A stretch of DNA of 64,000 bases, taken from assembly GCA_016703535.1 (NCBI GenBank), contig JADJBV010000001.1, positions 558,001 to 622,000 on the forward strand. The letters run 5' to 3'. Within the stretch, counting starts at the first letter, position 1. Each line of letters opens with the position of its first letter. The notes beneath the pieces were generated by a model. The model searched no databases, was not told the DNA's origin, and saw nothing but the letters and a program-made list of their open reading frames with translations. Source of the DNA: Deltaproteobacteria bacterium (GTDB lineage Bacteria; Myxococcota; Kuafuiibacteriia; Kuafuiibacteriales; Kuafuiibacteriaceae). A program made the position numbers and the translations under genes. Shown here piece after piece: positions 30,475 to 38,559 of the stretch.

Positions 30475-32361
30475 TCACATCACGAGGTTGAGCCCGCCGT
30501 AGAAGGTGCGGGGTGGGAGGGGGAGCAGCTCGGCGTCGCCGGCGGCGAAGAGGTTGTCGACACCCACGAAGGCGGCCAGGCCGCCCGGGAGCCCCTGTTC
30601 GACCCGCAGATCGCCGCTGAGGTAGGCGGGCGCCGAGAGGGGTGGGGCCTCACCCGCCGCGGCCACCACGGGAATGGCCCGGGCGTCGGTCCAGGCGCCC
30701 CGGAGGGACAAGGTGGTGTCGGTCGGGAGGGCGAGGTGGATGGAGGAGGTGACCCGGTGCCGGGGGCGGCCCGCCAGGCGCTCGCCCGTGCTCTGATCCA
30801 CGGCGTCGAGGAAGGTGTAGGCCGCCTCCCACGTCCACCGGCGCCTGGGTGAAAAGCGCAGCGAAGCCTCCAGCCCTTGGACCCGGGCCTGGGCCACGTT
30901 GACGTAGAGGTAGCGGATCGGCGCGCCCGGTTCGGTCGCAGGCTGGGCTCCGGTCTGGATGATGTCGTCGACCTGGTGGCGAAAGACGTTGAGGTTGAAC
31001 GACAGGGCCTCGACGGGCGACCACTCACTCGAGAGCTGGAGGCTGGTGGAGCGTTCGGGCCGGAGCTCCGGGTTGCCTTCGACCCGATAACCGACGCTCG
31101 GGTTCTCGAAGTCGAGGAGCAGCTCCCGAAAGGTCGGGGCCTTGAAGCCTCGGCCGTAGCTGAGGCGCAAGACCCAGCCGGGCAGGGGATCGACCCGCAG
31201 CGCCAACTTGGGGGTGAGTTGCCCGCCAAACTGAGAGTCGACGTCGAGGCGGGCGCCCGGCACCAAGATCAACGGCAATTCGCCGCCCAAAAGTTGCCAC
31301 TCGTCTTGGGCGTAGACCGAGGCTCGCTGTCGATCCCCACTGCGCCCGCCCAGCCGCGGGGTCGCCAGAGTCTCGGCCAAACCTTCGACCCCGACCTGGA
31401 TCGCGTGGTCCTCGAGCAGGGTCAGGTAGCTGAGGGTGGCCGAGTAGAGGCGTTCGTCGGTCCGTTGTTGTTGATCGAGGGCCGCTGACCCGCGCTGATC
31501 CAGGAGGTAGTCGTCGCCGAAGGCCGAGAGGTGGGCCCGAAGGCTGAGGCGGCTGGTGTCGCCCACCGGGACGTCGGGGCCGATGGTGAGGCCGTAGGTC
31601 CGGGTGCGGTTGTGGCGGTCGAACACGGCGCCGGCGGTGTTGGCGTCGACGCCGGTGAGGGCCCGTTGGTTGAACTCCCCTTGGGCGTGGATCCGGGCCG
31701 CGCCAAGGTTGAGCTCTCCTCGGGCCGAGAGGTTCAGCTCATCGAAGGCGCTGCCGTTGGTCGCCGGTTCATTCTCGTCGAGATCGTAGGCGCCGCCTCG
31801 GTGCCAGCCCGCGGTGAGGCGTAGGTTGCCCAGGTCGCCGCCCAGCCCAACCTCGCCGGAGAGATCGCTGTTGAGCCGGCTCCCCAAGACCAGGTGGCCT
31901 CGGGCCTCCACACCTCGCTTGGCCCGCTTGGTGATCACGTTGATCACCCCGCCCACCGCGTCGGCGCCGTAGAGGGCCGAGGCCGCGCCTTTGACGATCT
32001 CGATGCGTTCGATGCGTTCGGCGGCGATCCGGGAGAGATCGATGGCCTCGCCGACCTTGCCCGTCTGGCGTTGGCCGTCGATCAACACCAGGACCGCGCT
32101 GGCGCTGAGCCCCTGGAGCTGCACGGTGGTGCCGTTGAAGCTCCGCTCCAGCTGCACGCCCGGGTGAGTGGCCAAGGCCTCGGCCGCGTTTTCGGCGCCG
32201 ATGGCCCGGAGCCGTTCGCCGTCGATCACCTCGGTGGCGACCGGCGTCTCGAGCAGCGGCGTCTCTTGCCGGGTGCCGGTGACCACGATGGTCTCCAGCT
32301 CCCCGGCGACGGTGGCCGAAGCGGCGAAGACGACGGGCCACAAAAAGACCGAAGGCCACAC
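30475..32361 (-). CDS. TonB-dependent haem receptor (HmuR/HutA-like)
   Basis: The 628-residue product is read from GTG 32361, eight bases after GGAGGAG. A longer frame from TTG 32394 lacks such a site. It has a signal peptide, a TonB-box-like LETIVVTGTR, a plug with LVLIDGQRQTGK, RIEIVKGAASALYGADAVGGVINVIT, and a barrel ending in RTFYGGLNLVM (C-terminal hydrophobic residue). It imports haem or a haem-HmuY complex using TonB energy; tonB/exbBD are not in this window. A Fur box lies 116 bases upstream. Confidence 0.92.
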   Translation of the reverse strand: MWPSVFLWPVVFAASATVAGELETIVVTGTRQETPLLETPVATEVIDGERLRAIGAENAAEALATHPGVQLERSFNGTTVQLQGLSASAVLVLIDGQRQTGKVGEAIDLSRIAAERIERIEIVKGAASALYGADAVGGVINVITKRAKRGVEARGHLVLGSRLNSDLSGEVGLGGDLGNLRLTAGWHRGGAYDLDENEPATNGSAFDELNLSARGELNLGAARIHAQGEFNQRALTGVDANTAGAVFDRHNRTRTYGLTIGPDVPVGDTSRLSLRAHLSAFGDDYLLDQRGSAALDQQQRTDERLYSATLSYLTLLEDHAIQVGVEGLAETLATPRLGGRSGDRQRASVYAQDEWQLLGGELPLILVPGARLDVDSQFGGQLTPKLALRVDPLPGWVLRLSYGRGFKAPTFRELLLDFENPSVGYRVEGNPELRPERSTSLQLSSEWSPVEALSFNLNVFRHQVDDIIQTGAQPATEPGAPIRYLYVNVAQARVQGLEASLRFSPRRRWTWEAAYTFLDAVDQSTGERLAGRPRHRVTSSIHLALPTDTTLSLRGAWTDARAIPVVAAAGEAPPLSAPAYLSGDLRVEQGLPGGLAAFVGVDNLFAAGDAELLPLPPRTFYGGLNLVM

Positions 32362-32476
32362 GACCAGAGCTCCTCCGGTTCCCGAGGGAACCAAAATGGG
32401 CTCTAGGCGGCGGCCTCTGGCCTTCGAATCAGGGTGGTGGAGAGGCGAGACAGTGGAAGGGAACGACTCTGCTGTT

Positions 32477-32495
32477 GTTAATAATAATCATTCTC
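32477..32495 (-). promoter_or_regulatory. Fur box upstream of the haem-uptake operon
   Basis: On the minus strand the site reads GAGAATGATTATTATTAAC, matching 15 of 19 positions of the classical Fur box GATAATGATAATCATTATC. It is a sharply AT-rich island in GC-rich DNA, 116 bases upstream of the receptor start. Iron-bound Fur probably represses the receptor-hmuY-hmuTUV-hugZ operon from here. Confidence 0.85.
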
Positions 32496-32589
32496 AACAA
32501 AGTCAAGGGGGCCAGGGGCCAAAAGAGGGCAGGCATCGGCCTTGTGCGGCTCATCGAGGGCATTGGGGGGCGAACTGGCCCCGCGCGCG

Positions 32590-33012
32590 TCAGTTCTTCC
32601 ACTCCCAGCGCACGCCGCTCATGGTCACCCGCTGGCGGCCTGAATAACCGGTGTGAATGGGGTGCCACCACTCGACCCGCTCTTCACCTTCGCGCCAGCA
32701 GAGGTAGACCCGTTCGCCGTTCTTGAGGGCCGGGAAGTCGAGGAGGCCGGTGTCCACCGACTTCACCTCGACGCCCAGGCTCTGGATCTCGGCGACGGCC
32801 CGGCCCACCTCTTCCTTGAGGCGATCGACGTCGCCTTGCAGCTTGTCCCGGACCGCCGGGGTCGGGCCCGCCTGGAGTTTGCCGAGGTGCTCTCGAATGC
32901 GCCGGCCGTTCTCCGAGACCTTGGTCATCAAGAACCGGAGCCGCGGCAACAAGGCGTTGGCCTCGGCCGGCGTGAAGTAGCGCGGAGGCGGGTTTTCGCC
33001 AGGATTGCGCAT
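32590..33012 (-). CDS. DUF2203 family protein
   Basis: The 140-residue soluble product starts at ATG 33012. The N-terminus RYFTPAEANALLPRLRFLM and the C-terminal block VDTGLLDFPALKNGERVYLCWREGEERVEWWHP are diagnostic of DUF2203. A coiled-coil stretch lies between (about 25-75). The function is unknown. It is downstream of nothing on its strand and divergent from the GH92 gene over 114 bp. Confidence 0.88.
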   Translation of the reverse strand: MRNPGENPPPRYFTPAEANALLPRLRFLMTKVSENGRRIREHLGKLQAGPTPAVRDKLQGDVDRLKEEVGRAVAEIQSLGVEVKSVDTGLLDFPALKNGERVYLCWREGEERVEWWHPIHTGYSGRQRVTMSGVRWEWKN

Positions 33013-33126
33013 CGTTGGGCGCAGAGCGCCGCTCTTTTTATGCCAAAGAAGCGCCGCCGAGGCCAGGAAACGGCCGAAAGTCGACCGCTTGCTCCGTCCG
33101 CTCCCCAGCGGTAACCACGATGGACC

Positions 33127-35343
33127 ATGGGCCGGCGTGTGATGTTGGGCCTCACCCTGCTCCTCGGCTGCTCGAGCACTGCCGAGGTCCCTCCCCAGGC
33201 GGCCTTGACCGAAGAGGTCGACCTCTTCATCGGCACCGGCGGCAGCGGCTTTGGGGTCGGCAGCATGATCCCCGGGCCCCACCACCCCTTCGGCTTGGCC
33301 AAACCTTCCCCCGACACCTCGACCCGAGGCGGCGCGCCCGGATTTTCCCACTGCGCTGGCTATTGGTACGAGGACACCGAAGTCCAGACCTTCTCCCAGC
33401 TCCACTTGGTCGGCACCGGCGTCCCGGACCTCGGGGTGATCGGCCTGATGCCCGCGGCGGCCTTGCCCGAGGGCAACCTGCGCCCCGCCGACTACCGGGC
33501 CGACCTCGAACACCGGCTGGAGGAGGCCGAGGTTGGGGCCTACCGGGTGAAGCTCTTGCCTTCGGGCATCGACGTGCGGGTGGGCGCCACCCCGCGCACT
33601 TCAATATATTCCATTCAGTATCCCGCGGGCCAAAGTGCCCACTTGGTGCTCGACCTGGCCCACGGCTTGGGCGGCGGCGAGACGGTCAGCTCGGGCCTCC
33701 GCTTCGACGGCGACGAGGTCCGGGGATGGCTCGAGCACCGGGGCGACATGAGCGGGCGGTACGGCGGCTTCCGGGCCTACTTCGTGCTGCGCTTCTCCCA
33801 GGCCCCCGCCACCAAAACCCTGCTCGAGGCGGGGCAACGCCGCTCGGGGCTCACCACCTTGGAGGGCCCCGCGGTCGGGGCGGTCTTCGACTTCGGGGAG
33901 GCCGGAGCGAAGGTGGACCTGCAGCTCGGGCTTTCGTTCATCGACGAGGCCGGGGCCCAGGCCAACCTGGACGCCGAGTGGGCCAACTTCGATCTCGCCG
34001 CGGTGCAGGCGCGTACGCGGGAAGCCTGGGAGGCGCTCCTACGGCGGGTGATCGTGGAGGGCGGCGAACCGGTGGAGCGGGCCAAGTTCTACACTGCGCT
34101 TTACCACCTCTACGCGATGCCCACCGATCTGACCGAAGCCGAACGTCGTTACCGCGGCATCGACGGGGTGGTGACCACCGCCGACGGCTTCACCTACTAC
34201 TCGGACTTTTCGCTCTGGGACACCTTCCGCACCTTCCACCCGCTGATGGCCTTGTTGTCGCCGTCAGTGCAGCGGGACTTCAACCGGTCCCTAGAGCGGA
34301 TGGCCGACGTCAGCGGCCGGATCCCGAAGTGGCCGCTGGCCGTCGGCGAGACCAACACCATGATTGGCTATCACGCCGAGACCGTGTTGGCCGACAGTTA
34401 CCAACGGGGCGTGACCGGCTTCGACGTGGAGGCCGCCTATCGCCGCTTTCGCCGGGCCGCGTTGCCGGCGGCCGAGCGGGATCAGGAGTCGCTGCGGGAG
34501 CGAGACTGCGGTGAGCGTTATTTTGGCCTCGGTTATTGCGCCGTGGGTGAAGACAGCAGCTCGGTCAGCAAGACCTTGGAGAACGCTTTTGCCGATCACG
34601 TGATCGGGACCTTGGCCCAAAGCCTCGGCGAAGCGGCCGACGCCGATCGCTTCTTGGCCCGGGCCCAGGCCTACCGGCAGGTGATCGATCCGGCCCTCGG
34701 CTTGGCCCAGGGAAAGCGGGCCGACGGGAGCTTTCAGCCGGTGGCCCCCGACCTGTTCGCCGAGGAGTTCATCGAAGGCAACGCCTGGCAGTGGACCAGC
34801 TTCGTGCCCCACGACGTGCCCGGGTGGGCCGAGGCCCTGGGCGGGCGGGAGCGGGCCGTCGACTACCTGGATCAGTTCTTCCAAGGCACTGCGGATGCCG
34901 AAGACAGCCCGCTGCCCGATCTCTACTACTGGCACGGCAACGAACCCGACATCCACGCGGCGTACCTCTACGCCGAGTTGGGCGAACGGGATCGGATGGC
35001 GAAGTGGGTCGATTGGATCCGCCGCACCCGCTACAACGACGGGCCAAGTGGCCTGGACGGCAACGACGACGGCGGCACCTTGTCGGCGTGGTTGATCTTG
35101 GCCGACCTGGGCCTGTTCCCGAAGTTGGGCGAAGGCCGCTGGATCTTGGGCACGCCGGCCTTCCCCAAGGTGACCATCGCTCTGGAGAACGGGGCTCAGC
35201 TGGTGATCGAAGCAGAGAACTGGCGGGCCGGCGCAACCCAGGTTGACGCGGTGAAGTTCGATGGAGTGGCGGTCGAAGGGCCCTTCATCGATCACGCCAA
35301 GCTGGCGGCGGGCGGCACCCTGACCTTCGTCATGCGACCTTGA
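33127..35343 (+). CDS. GH92 family alpha-mannosidase-like lipoprotein
   Basis: The 738-residue product has a lipobox LLLGC. GH92 features run throughout: VDLFIGTGG at the start of the N-terminal beta domain, HPFGLAKPSPDT, SQLHLVGTGVPD, YSDFSLWDTFRTFHPL, GNEPDIHAAYLY and GLDGNDDGGTLSAWLILADLG (catalytic-domain signatures; the Asp pair is the catalytic base region). GH92 enzymes are calcium-dependent exo-alpha-mannosidases. It is probably surface-attached for glycan scavenging. Its last codons (LTFVMRP) lie in the left copy of the 33-bp repeat at the hicAB insertion. The AT-rich motif occurs at 33612-33621. Confidence 0.9.
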   Translation: MGRRVMLGLTLLLGCSSTAEVPPQAALTEEVDLFIGTGGSGFGVGSMIPGPHHPFGLAKPSPDTSTRGGAPGFSHCAGYWYEDTEVQTFSQLHLVGTGVPDLGVIGLMPAAALPEGNLRPADYRADLEHRLEEAEVGAYRVKLLPSGIDVRVGATPRTSIYSIQYPAGQSAHLVLDLAHGLGGGETVSSGLRFDGDEVRGWLEHRGDMSGRYGGFRAYFVLRFSQAPATKTLLEAGQRRSGLTTLEGPAVGAVFDFGEAGAKVDLQLGLSFIDEAGAQANLDAEWANFDLAAVQARTREAWEALLRRVIVEGGEPVERAKFYTALYHLYAMPTDLTEAERRYRGIDGVVTTADGFTYYSDFSLWDTFRTFHPLMALLSPSVQRDFNRSLERMADVSGRIPKWPLAVGETNTMIGYHAETVLADSYQRGVTGFDVEAAYRRFRRAALPAAERDQESLRERDCGERYFGLGYCAVGEDSSSVSKTLENAFADHVIGTLAQSLGEAADADRFLARAQAYRQVIDPALGLAQGKRADGSFQPVAPDLFAEEFIEGNAWQWTSFVPHDVPGWAEALGGRERAVDYLDQFFQGTADAEDSPLPDLYYWHGNEPDIHAAYLYAELGERDRMAKWVDWIRRTRYNDGPSGLDGNDDGGTLSAWLILADLGLFPKLGEGRWILGTPAFPKVTIALENGAQLVIEAENWRAGATQVDAVKFDGVAVEGPFIDHAKLAAGGTLTFVMRP

Positions 35344-35353
35344 TCAAGGCCTG
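35321..35353. repeat. 33-bp direct repeat, left copy, at the hicAB insertion
   Basis: This copy is identical over 33 bases to 36122-36154. It contains the end of the GH92 gene on the plus strand. On the minus strand the same sequence encodes the last codons (QALIKVA, stop) of the TPR-zincin gene, here no longer connected to that gene. Confidence 0.95.
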
Positions 35354-35371
35354 CCGCCTCGATAAGGCGGC
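35353..35371. terminator. Hairpin at the left border of the hicAB insertion
   Basis: GCCGCCT and AGGCGGC pair perfectly around a CGATA loop, starting at the last base of the left direct repeat and ending 11 bases before the hicB stop. It is a plausible transcription stop for hicB and GH92, but no T-run follows on either strand. Confidence 0.45.
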
Positions 35372-35381
35372 CCCGCAACCT

Positions 35382-35849
35382 CTAACGCCTTGTCCCGTTC
35401 CGGGCGCGTTGCCGGTTGTGGGTGCTCTTGATCAACTGGTCGGCAGGGGTTCGGCCGGGCCGAGAGAACGAACGCTCATACTCCTCAAGGAGTTGCTGGA
35501 CTCGGGTATGCGACAGGTCCGCGAGCAGGGCGATGTCCCTGACCGGGTAGTGTTCGTCGGAGAGGTTCTTGGCGGCTTGAAGCAACAACATCTGAGCTTC
35601 CTGCAGTTGTGCTTCTGCCTGCTCCTTCTTCTTGAGCGCCCGATCGAGCGGCGTCCGGAGTTCTCGCTCAATCTGGTAGTGGTGCTCTATGGTGGCGTCT
35701 TCGGCGTCGTCAACGAACCCCGAGAGCGCCTCTTGGATCCGATTCCGAGCCTGATAAAGGCTCTTTCCTTGGGTGAGGCAGCCCTCGACTTCACGAACTG
35801 ATGCGACCCACCAGTTGCCGTCCCATTCATAGTCGATGTTATACGTCAC
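35382..35849 (-). CDS. hicB: HicB-family antitoxin
   Basis: The 155-residue product starts at GTG 35849 behind a good AGGAGG. The N-terminus TYNIDYEWDGNWWVASVREVEGCLTQG is the partial RNase H-like fold of HicB. A helical region and a DNA-binding-like helix pair (VRDIALLADLSHTRVQQLLEEY) follow. HicB neutralises HicA and represses the operon. It is longer than minimal HicB. It follows hicA by 16 bases. Confidence 0.88.
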   Translation of the reverse strand: MTYNIDYEWDGNWWVASVREVEGCLTQGKSLYQARNRIQEALSGFVDDAEDATIEHHYQIERELRTPLDRALKKKEQAEAQLQEAQMLLLQAAKNLSDEHYPVRDIALLADLSHTRVQQLLEEYERSFSRPGRTPADQLIKSTHNRQRARNGTRR

Positions 35850-35865
35850 AAAGGACCTCCTGCTG

Positions 35866-36066
35866 CTACTTCCGCCAACCCTCTCCAAGGCACGGCTCAA
35901 GCGACCGTCTCAGCTTGTGCAGCAGCCCAGTGCCGAGGTCTTCTCCCTTATGCATGGGCACGCTCACCTGGCACTTGCCGCACCGCACGATGAGGTGTGA
36001 GCCCTTTTGCCGAATCGCCTCGCAACCGCGTCTCTTCAGGTCGGCGACAAAGTCTGCCGCCTTCAT
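35866..36066 (-). CDS. hicA: HicA-family mRNA-interferase toxin
   Basis: The 66-residue product fits the small double-stranded-RNA-binding-like fold of HicA: VADLKRRGCEAIRQKGSHLIVR with the catalytic His in GSH, then VSVPMHKGEDLGTGLLHKLRRSL. It cleaves mRNA when HicB is lost. Start ATG 36066 has a weak ribosome site. The gene order hicA-hicB is the usual one. Confidence 0.9.
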   Translation of the reverse strand: MKAADFVADLKRRGCEAIRQKGSHLIVRCGKCQVSVPMHKGEDLGTGLLHKLRRSLEPCLGEGWRK

Positions 36067-36094
36067 CAGGACGAAGCTTAACGCGGCAGCAGAT

Positions 36095-36118
36095 TTCTGT
36101 AAAGTGGGGTGTACAGAA
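36095..36118. promoter_or_regulatory. Likely hicAB operator
   Basis: A perfect inverted repeat TTCTGTA-N10-TACAGAA lies 29-52 bases upstream of the hicA start, in the only AT-rich part of the leader. It is placed as expected for an autoregulatory HicB site overlapping the promoter. Confidence 0.55.
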
Positions 36119-36121
36119 CTT

Positions 36122-36154
36122 TGACCTTCGTCATGCGACCTTGATCAAGGCCTG
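36122..36154. repeat. 33-bp direct repeat, right copy, at the hicAB insertion
   Basis: This copy is identical to 35321-35353. It contains the functional end of the TPR-zincin gene on the minus strand, while the GH92 stop codon sequence it carries on the plus strand is no longer linked to GH92. Confidence 0.95.
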
Positions 36155-38230
36155 GCGCGCGTCCTCGAGGGCTTCGGGGCCCGCTTTGAAGCGCTGGTAG
36201 ATCGGCAACAACACCGCCCGCTTTTCGTCATTCTCCAACATCAGGAGCAGCTGGCTCTCGAGTTCGGCCGGGCCCATGCCCCGGACCACCAAGTTGGCCT
36301 CCCGGAGCAGGCTGCGGGGCGCCTCTTGTTTGTCGATCAAGGACAACTCCCTCGAGCGAGAGAGCAGGGCCCGGACCTCTTTGCTGCGTTCGGGCCAGGG
36401 CCGGGGATCGTGGCCGTCGAAGAGGGGCAAGAGGCGGCCCCAAAGGCCCTGGGCCAAGGTGCGGACGTGCCGGGAGCGGGCGTTTTGGCTGAGCTCGTAG
36501 ATCAAGGTGGCCGAGCCGCTGTCGGTCAGGCCGGCGGCCGGAGGTTTTGGCCCGGGGGCGATCGCCGGGTACTCGGAGAGCCGGGCCGACAGCTCTTCGG
36601 CCAAGGCGAAGAGGTGCGGGTTGCGGGTGTAGAGCCGGGGGCCGCTTTCCTTCAGGCGATCGGTCATCGCCAGATAACCCATCATGCCCTGCGCGAAGTA
36701 CTCCCAGACGTTGGTGCCCGAATAGGCGTCGAGGAGTTGTTGGCCCGCCTCCTTCTTCATCGCCTCCTGGTAGAGCACCTCGACCCGCGGGAAGTAGTTG
36801 GCCAAGGTGAGCTGCTCGGGATCCAGCGCCTGTTCTTGGTGGGCGTCGAAGAGGTCTCGCAGGTGGAAGTGGACCAGGTGGGCCATCTCGTGGGTGAGGG
36901 TGTTGCGGCCGCCCCGGGCCGCGTCCTCCAGGTGCTCGAGGCCACACACCACATACGCCTTCGTATGGTAGGCCCAACCTCGGCCCACGTAGCTCATGCG
37001 ACCGAAGGCCTTCTTTTTGGTGATGTCGGCGTAGGGATCGATCTGGGGATCGGCGCAGCTGGTGCCGGGCGGCGGGAAGCGGACCTTGGCCCCTTTCTCC
37101 AGGAGCGCCGGCAGGAGCTTGGCGTAGCCCAAGATGCTGTAGGCGACGGTGGCCCGCTGGAGTTGGGTGAGGATCGGCCACTCGGGGAACATGTCCACCG
37201 GTCGCCCCGGGCCGGCCTTGAGCTGGGCCTGGCCCAGGACCTCCTCCAGCTTCTGCACCAGGGCCCGGGTCTGTTCGGGCGTCGAGAGCGGCGCGGCCAG
37301 GGCCTTCTTCTGGAAGGCGGTCAGATCGTGGCCGATGGTGTAGAGGCAGTGGGCCAAGCCGTCTTTGGGATCCAGCGCCAAGATCTGCTTCGCCTGCCGC
37401 TGCACCTCGCGGCCGTCGCCCCTTTGATAGGCCTGGTTGGCGGCCTCGAACAGCGGCCGCACCTGTTCGCGCAGGGCCTGGTTCTTCCAGTCGGGCGCGA
37501 CGTATTCGGCGATGCGGGCGTGGAGCGAAACGTCGTCGGGGGCCCAGGCCAAGGCCTTCTCCAGCACCTCGACCGCCTCGTCGGCCCGGTTGTCCTTGGT
37601 CAAAGCGAAGGCGTAGATCCGGACGTTCCGGAGCCGCGCGTCTTGGCTCAGCTTCGGATCGGCCTCCCCCAAGGCGTAGGCCTGGGCCGCCACCTTACAA
37701 GCTTCGGTGGGCTCGGCGTCATCGAGGAGGGCCTGGGCCCGGGTCCGGAGCAGGGCCAGATCGTTGGGCGAGCGCTTGAGGAGGCGTTCGGTCAACTCGA
37801 TGACCAGATCCGACTCTTTCCGTTCGGCGGCCAAAGAGAGGCGCAGGCGTTGGGTGGCGGGGACGTCGGGGGCGAGTAGCTCGGCGGAAAGGCACCAGAA
37901 CTCGGCCGAGGCCAGCCGATCTTGGCTGAGGGCCAGGCGCCCCGCCGAGACCGCAGCCAAGGCCCGCATCGCCGGGGGAGAATCTTGATCCCGGTAGGCC
38001 CGGCCCCAGGCCAAAAAGGCCCCGTCGATGTCGCCGGCCTTCTCTTTGCCCCGGGCGGCGGTGAAGGTCGCGGGCTCCGGATCGTCGCCCTCCTTGGGAG
38101 CAGCCAGGGGCTCGAGGATCGTCTCGAAGGAGTCGATCCGCTGGTCCCGACGAAAGACGTTGGCCGGCTCTTCGCCGCCCAAGGGGTTGAGCAGGCCCCG
38201 GGACAAGTTGCGCAGCGGGCTGACGCTCAT
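36131..38230 (-). CDS. TPR protein with a zincin (HExxH) metallopeptidase domain
   Basis: The 699-residue product has about 300 N-terminal residues of TPR-like helices (GDIDGAFLAWGRAYRD, LAPDVPATQRLRLSLA, ADEAVEVLEKALAWAPDD). A zincin domain follows with the zinc motif THEMAHLVHF near residue 445 and a downstream NVWEYFAQGMMGY that could give the third ligand, as in peptidase MA/DUF1570-like proteins. There is no signal peptide, so its location is unclear. It overlaps the small hypothetical gene upstream (ATGA). Its last seven codons lie within the 33-bp repeat. Confidence 0.7.
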   Translation of the reverse strand: MSVSPLRNLSRGLLNPLGGEEPANVFRRDQRIDSFETILEPLAAPKEGDDPEPATFTAARGKEKAGDIDGAFLAWGRAYRDQDSPPAMRALAAVSAGRLALSQDRLASAEFWCLSAELLAPDVPATQRLRLSLAAERKESDLVIELTERLLKRSPNDLALLRTRAQALLDDAEPTEACKVAAQAYALGEADPKLSQDARLRNVRIYAFALTKDNRADEAVEVLEKALAWAPDDVSLHARIAEYVAPDWKNQALREQVRPLFEAANQAYQRGDGREVQRQAKQILALDPKDGLAHCLYTIGHDLTAFQKKALAAPLSTPEQTRALVQKLEEVLGQAQLKAGPGRPVDMFPEWPILTQLQRATVAYSILGYAKLLPALLEKGAKVRFPPPGTSCADPQIDPYADITKKKAFGRMSYVGRGWAYHTKAYVVCGLEHLEDAARGGRNTLTHEMAHLVHFHLRDLFDAHQEQALDPEQLTLANYFPRVEVLYQEAMKKEAGQQLLDAYSGTNVWEYFAQGMMGYLAMTDRLKESGPRLYTRNPHLFALAEELSARLSEYPAIAPGPKPPAAGLTDSGSATLIYELSQNARSRHVRTLAQGLWGRLLPLFDGHDPRPWPERSKEVRALLSRSRELSLIDKQEAPRSLLREANLVVRGMGPAELESQLLLMLENDEKRAVLLPIYQRFKAGPEALEDARQALIKVA

Positions 38231-38550
38231 TCCACGTCTCCCACCGAATAACGGGCGCCGGGGCCGTGAAGCGGGGCTTGTTTCGCCGGCAAAAAGACCT
38301 GTTCGTAGTTGATGCCGGTCAGCCGAAAGCCCGCAGCCTCCAGCTCGGCCCGGGCGATCTCGAAGGCCAGGTCCCGCTCCAAGATCTGACCGACCTCGTC
38401 CTCCAGCTCTTCGGTGAGGCTGGTGAAGCGCAGGTGGTGGAGCGAGGGGTACACGCCGGCCGCGTCGGCGGCGAAGACGAAGGGGCCGGCCTCATCCGCC
38501 AGGTAACCGGCGAGCTGACCCTCTTTTTCGACCCGGAAAGCCCGAGGCAT
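38227..38550 (-). CDS. Hypothetical protein, 107 residues
   Basis: It is a soluble, acidic protein with predicted beta strands (FRVEKEGQLAGYLADEAGPFVFAA cannot be matched to a family I know), then helices (TEELEDEVGQILERDLAFEIARAELEA). Coding is supported by the ATGA overlap with the TPR-zincin gene and by GC-rich third positions. It probably works with that protein. It starts only nine bases after the recQ end. Confidence 0.6.
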   Translation of the reverse strand: MPRAFRVEKEGQLAGYLADEAGPFVFAADAAGVYPSLHHLRFTSLTEELEDEVGQILERDLAFEIARAELEAAGFRLTGINYEQVFLPAKQAPLHGPGARYSVGDVE

Positions 38551-38559
38551 TGGCCCAAG

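Larger units (their letters stand above)
35354..36121. mobile_element. Inserted toxin-antitoxin cassette (hicAB) between direct repeats
   Basis: About 768 bp of visibly lower-GC DNA (roughly 48-60% in sampled 60-base lines) sits between two identical 33-bp repeats. It contains a border hairpin, hicB, hicA and their likely operator, and no transposase or integrase. Removing it with one repeat copy restores two convergent genes whose ends overlap. The insertion mechanism is not evident. Confidence 0.75.
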
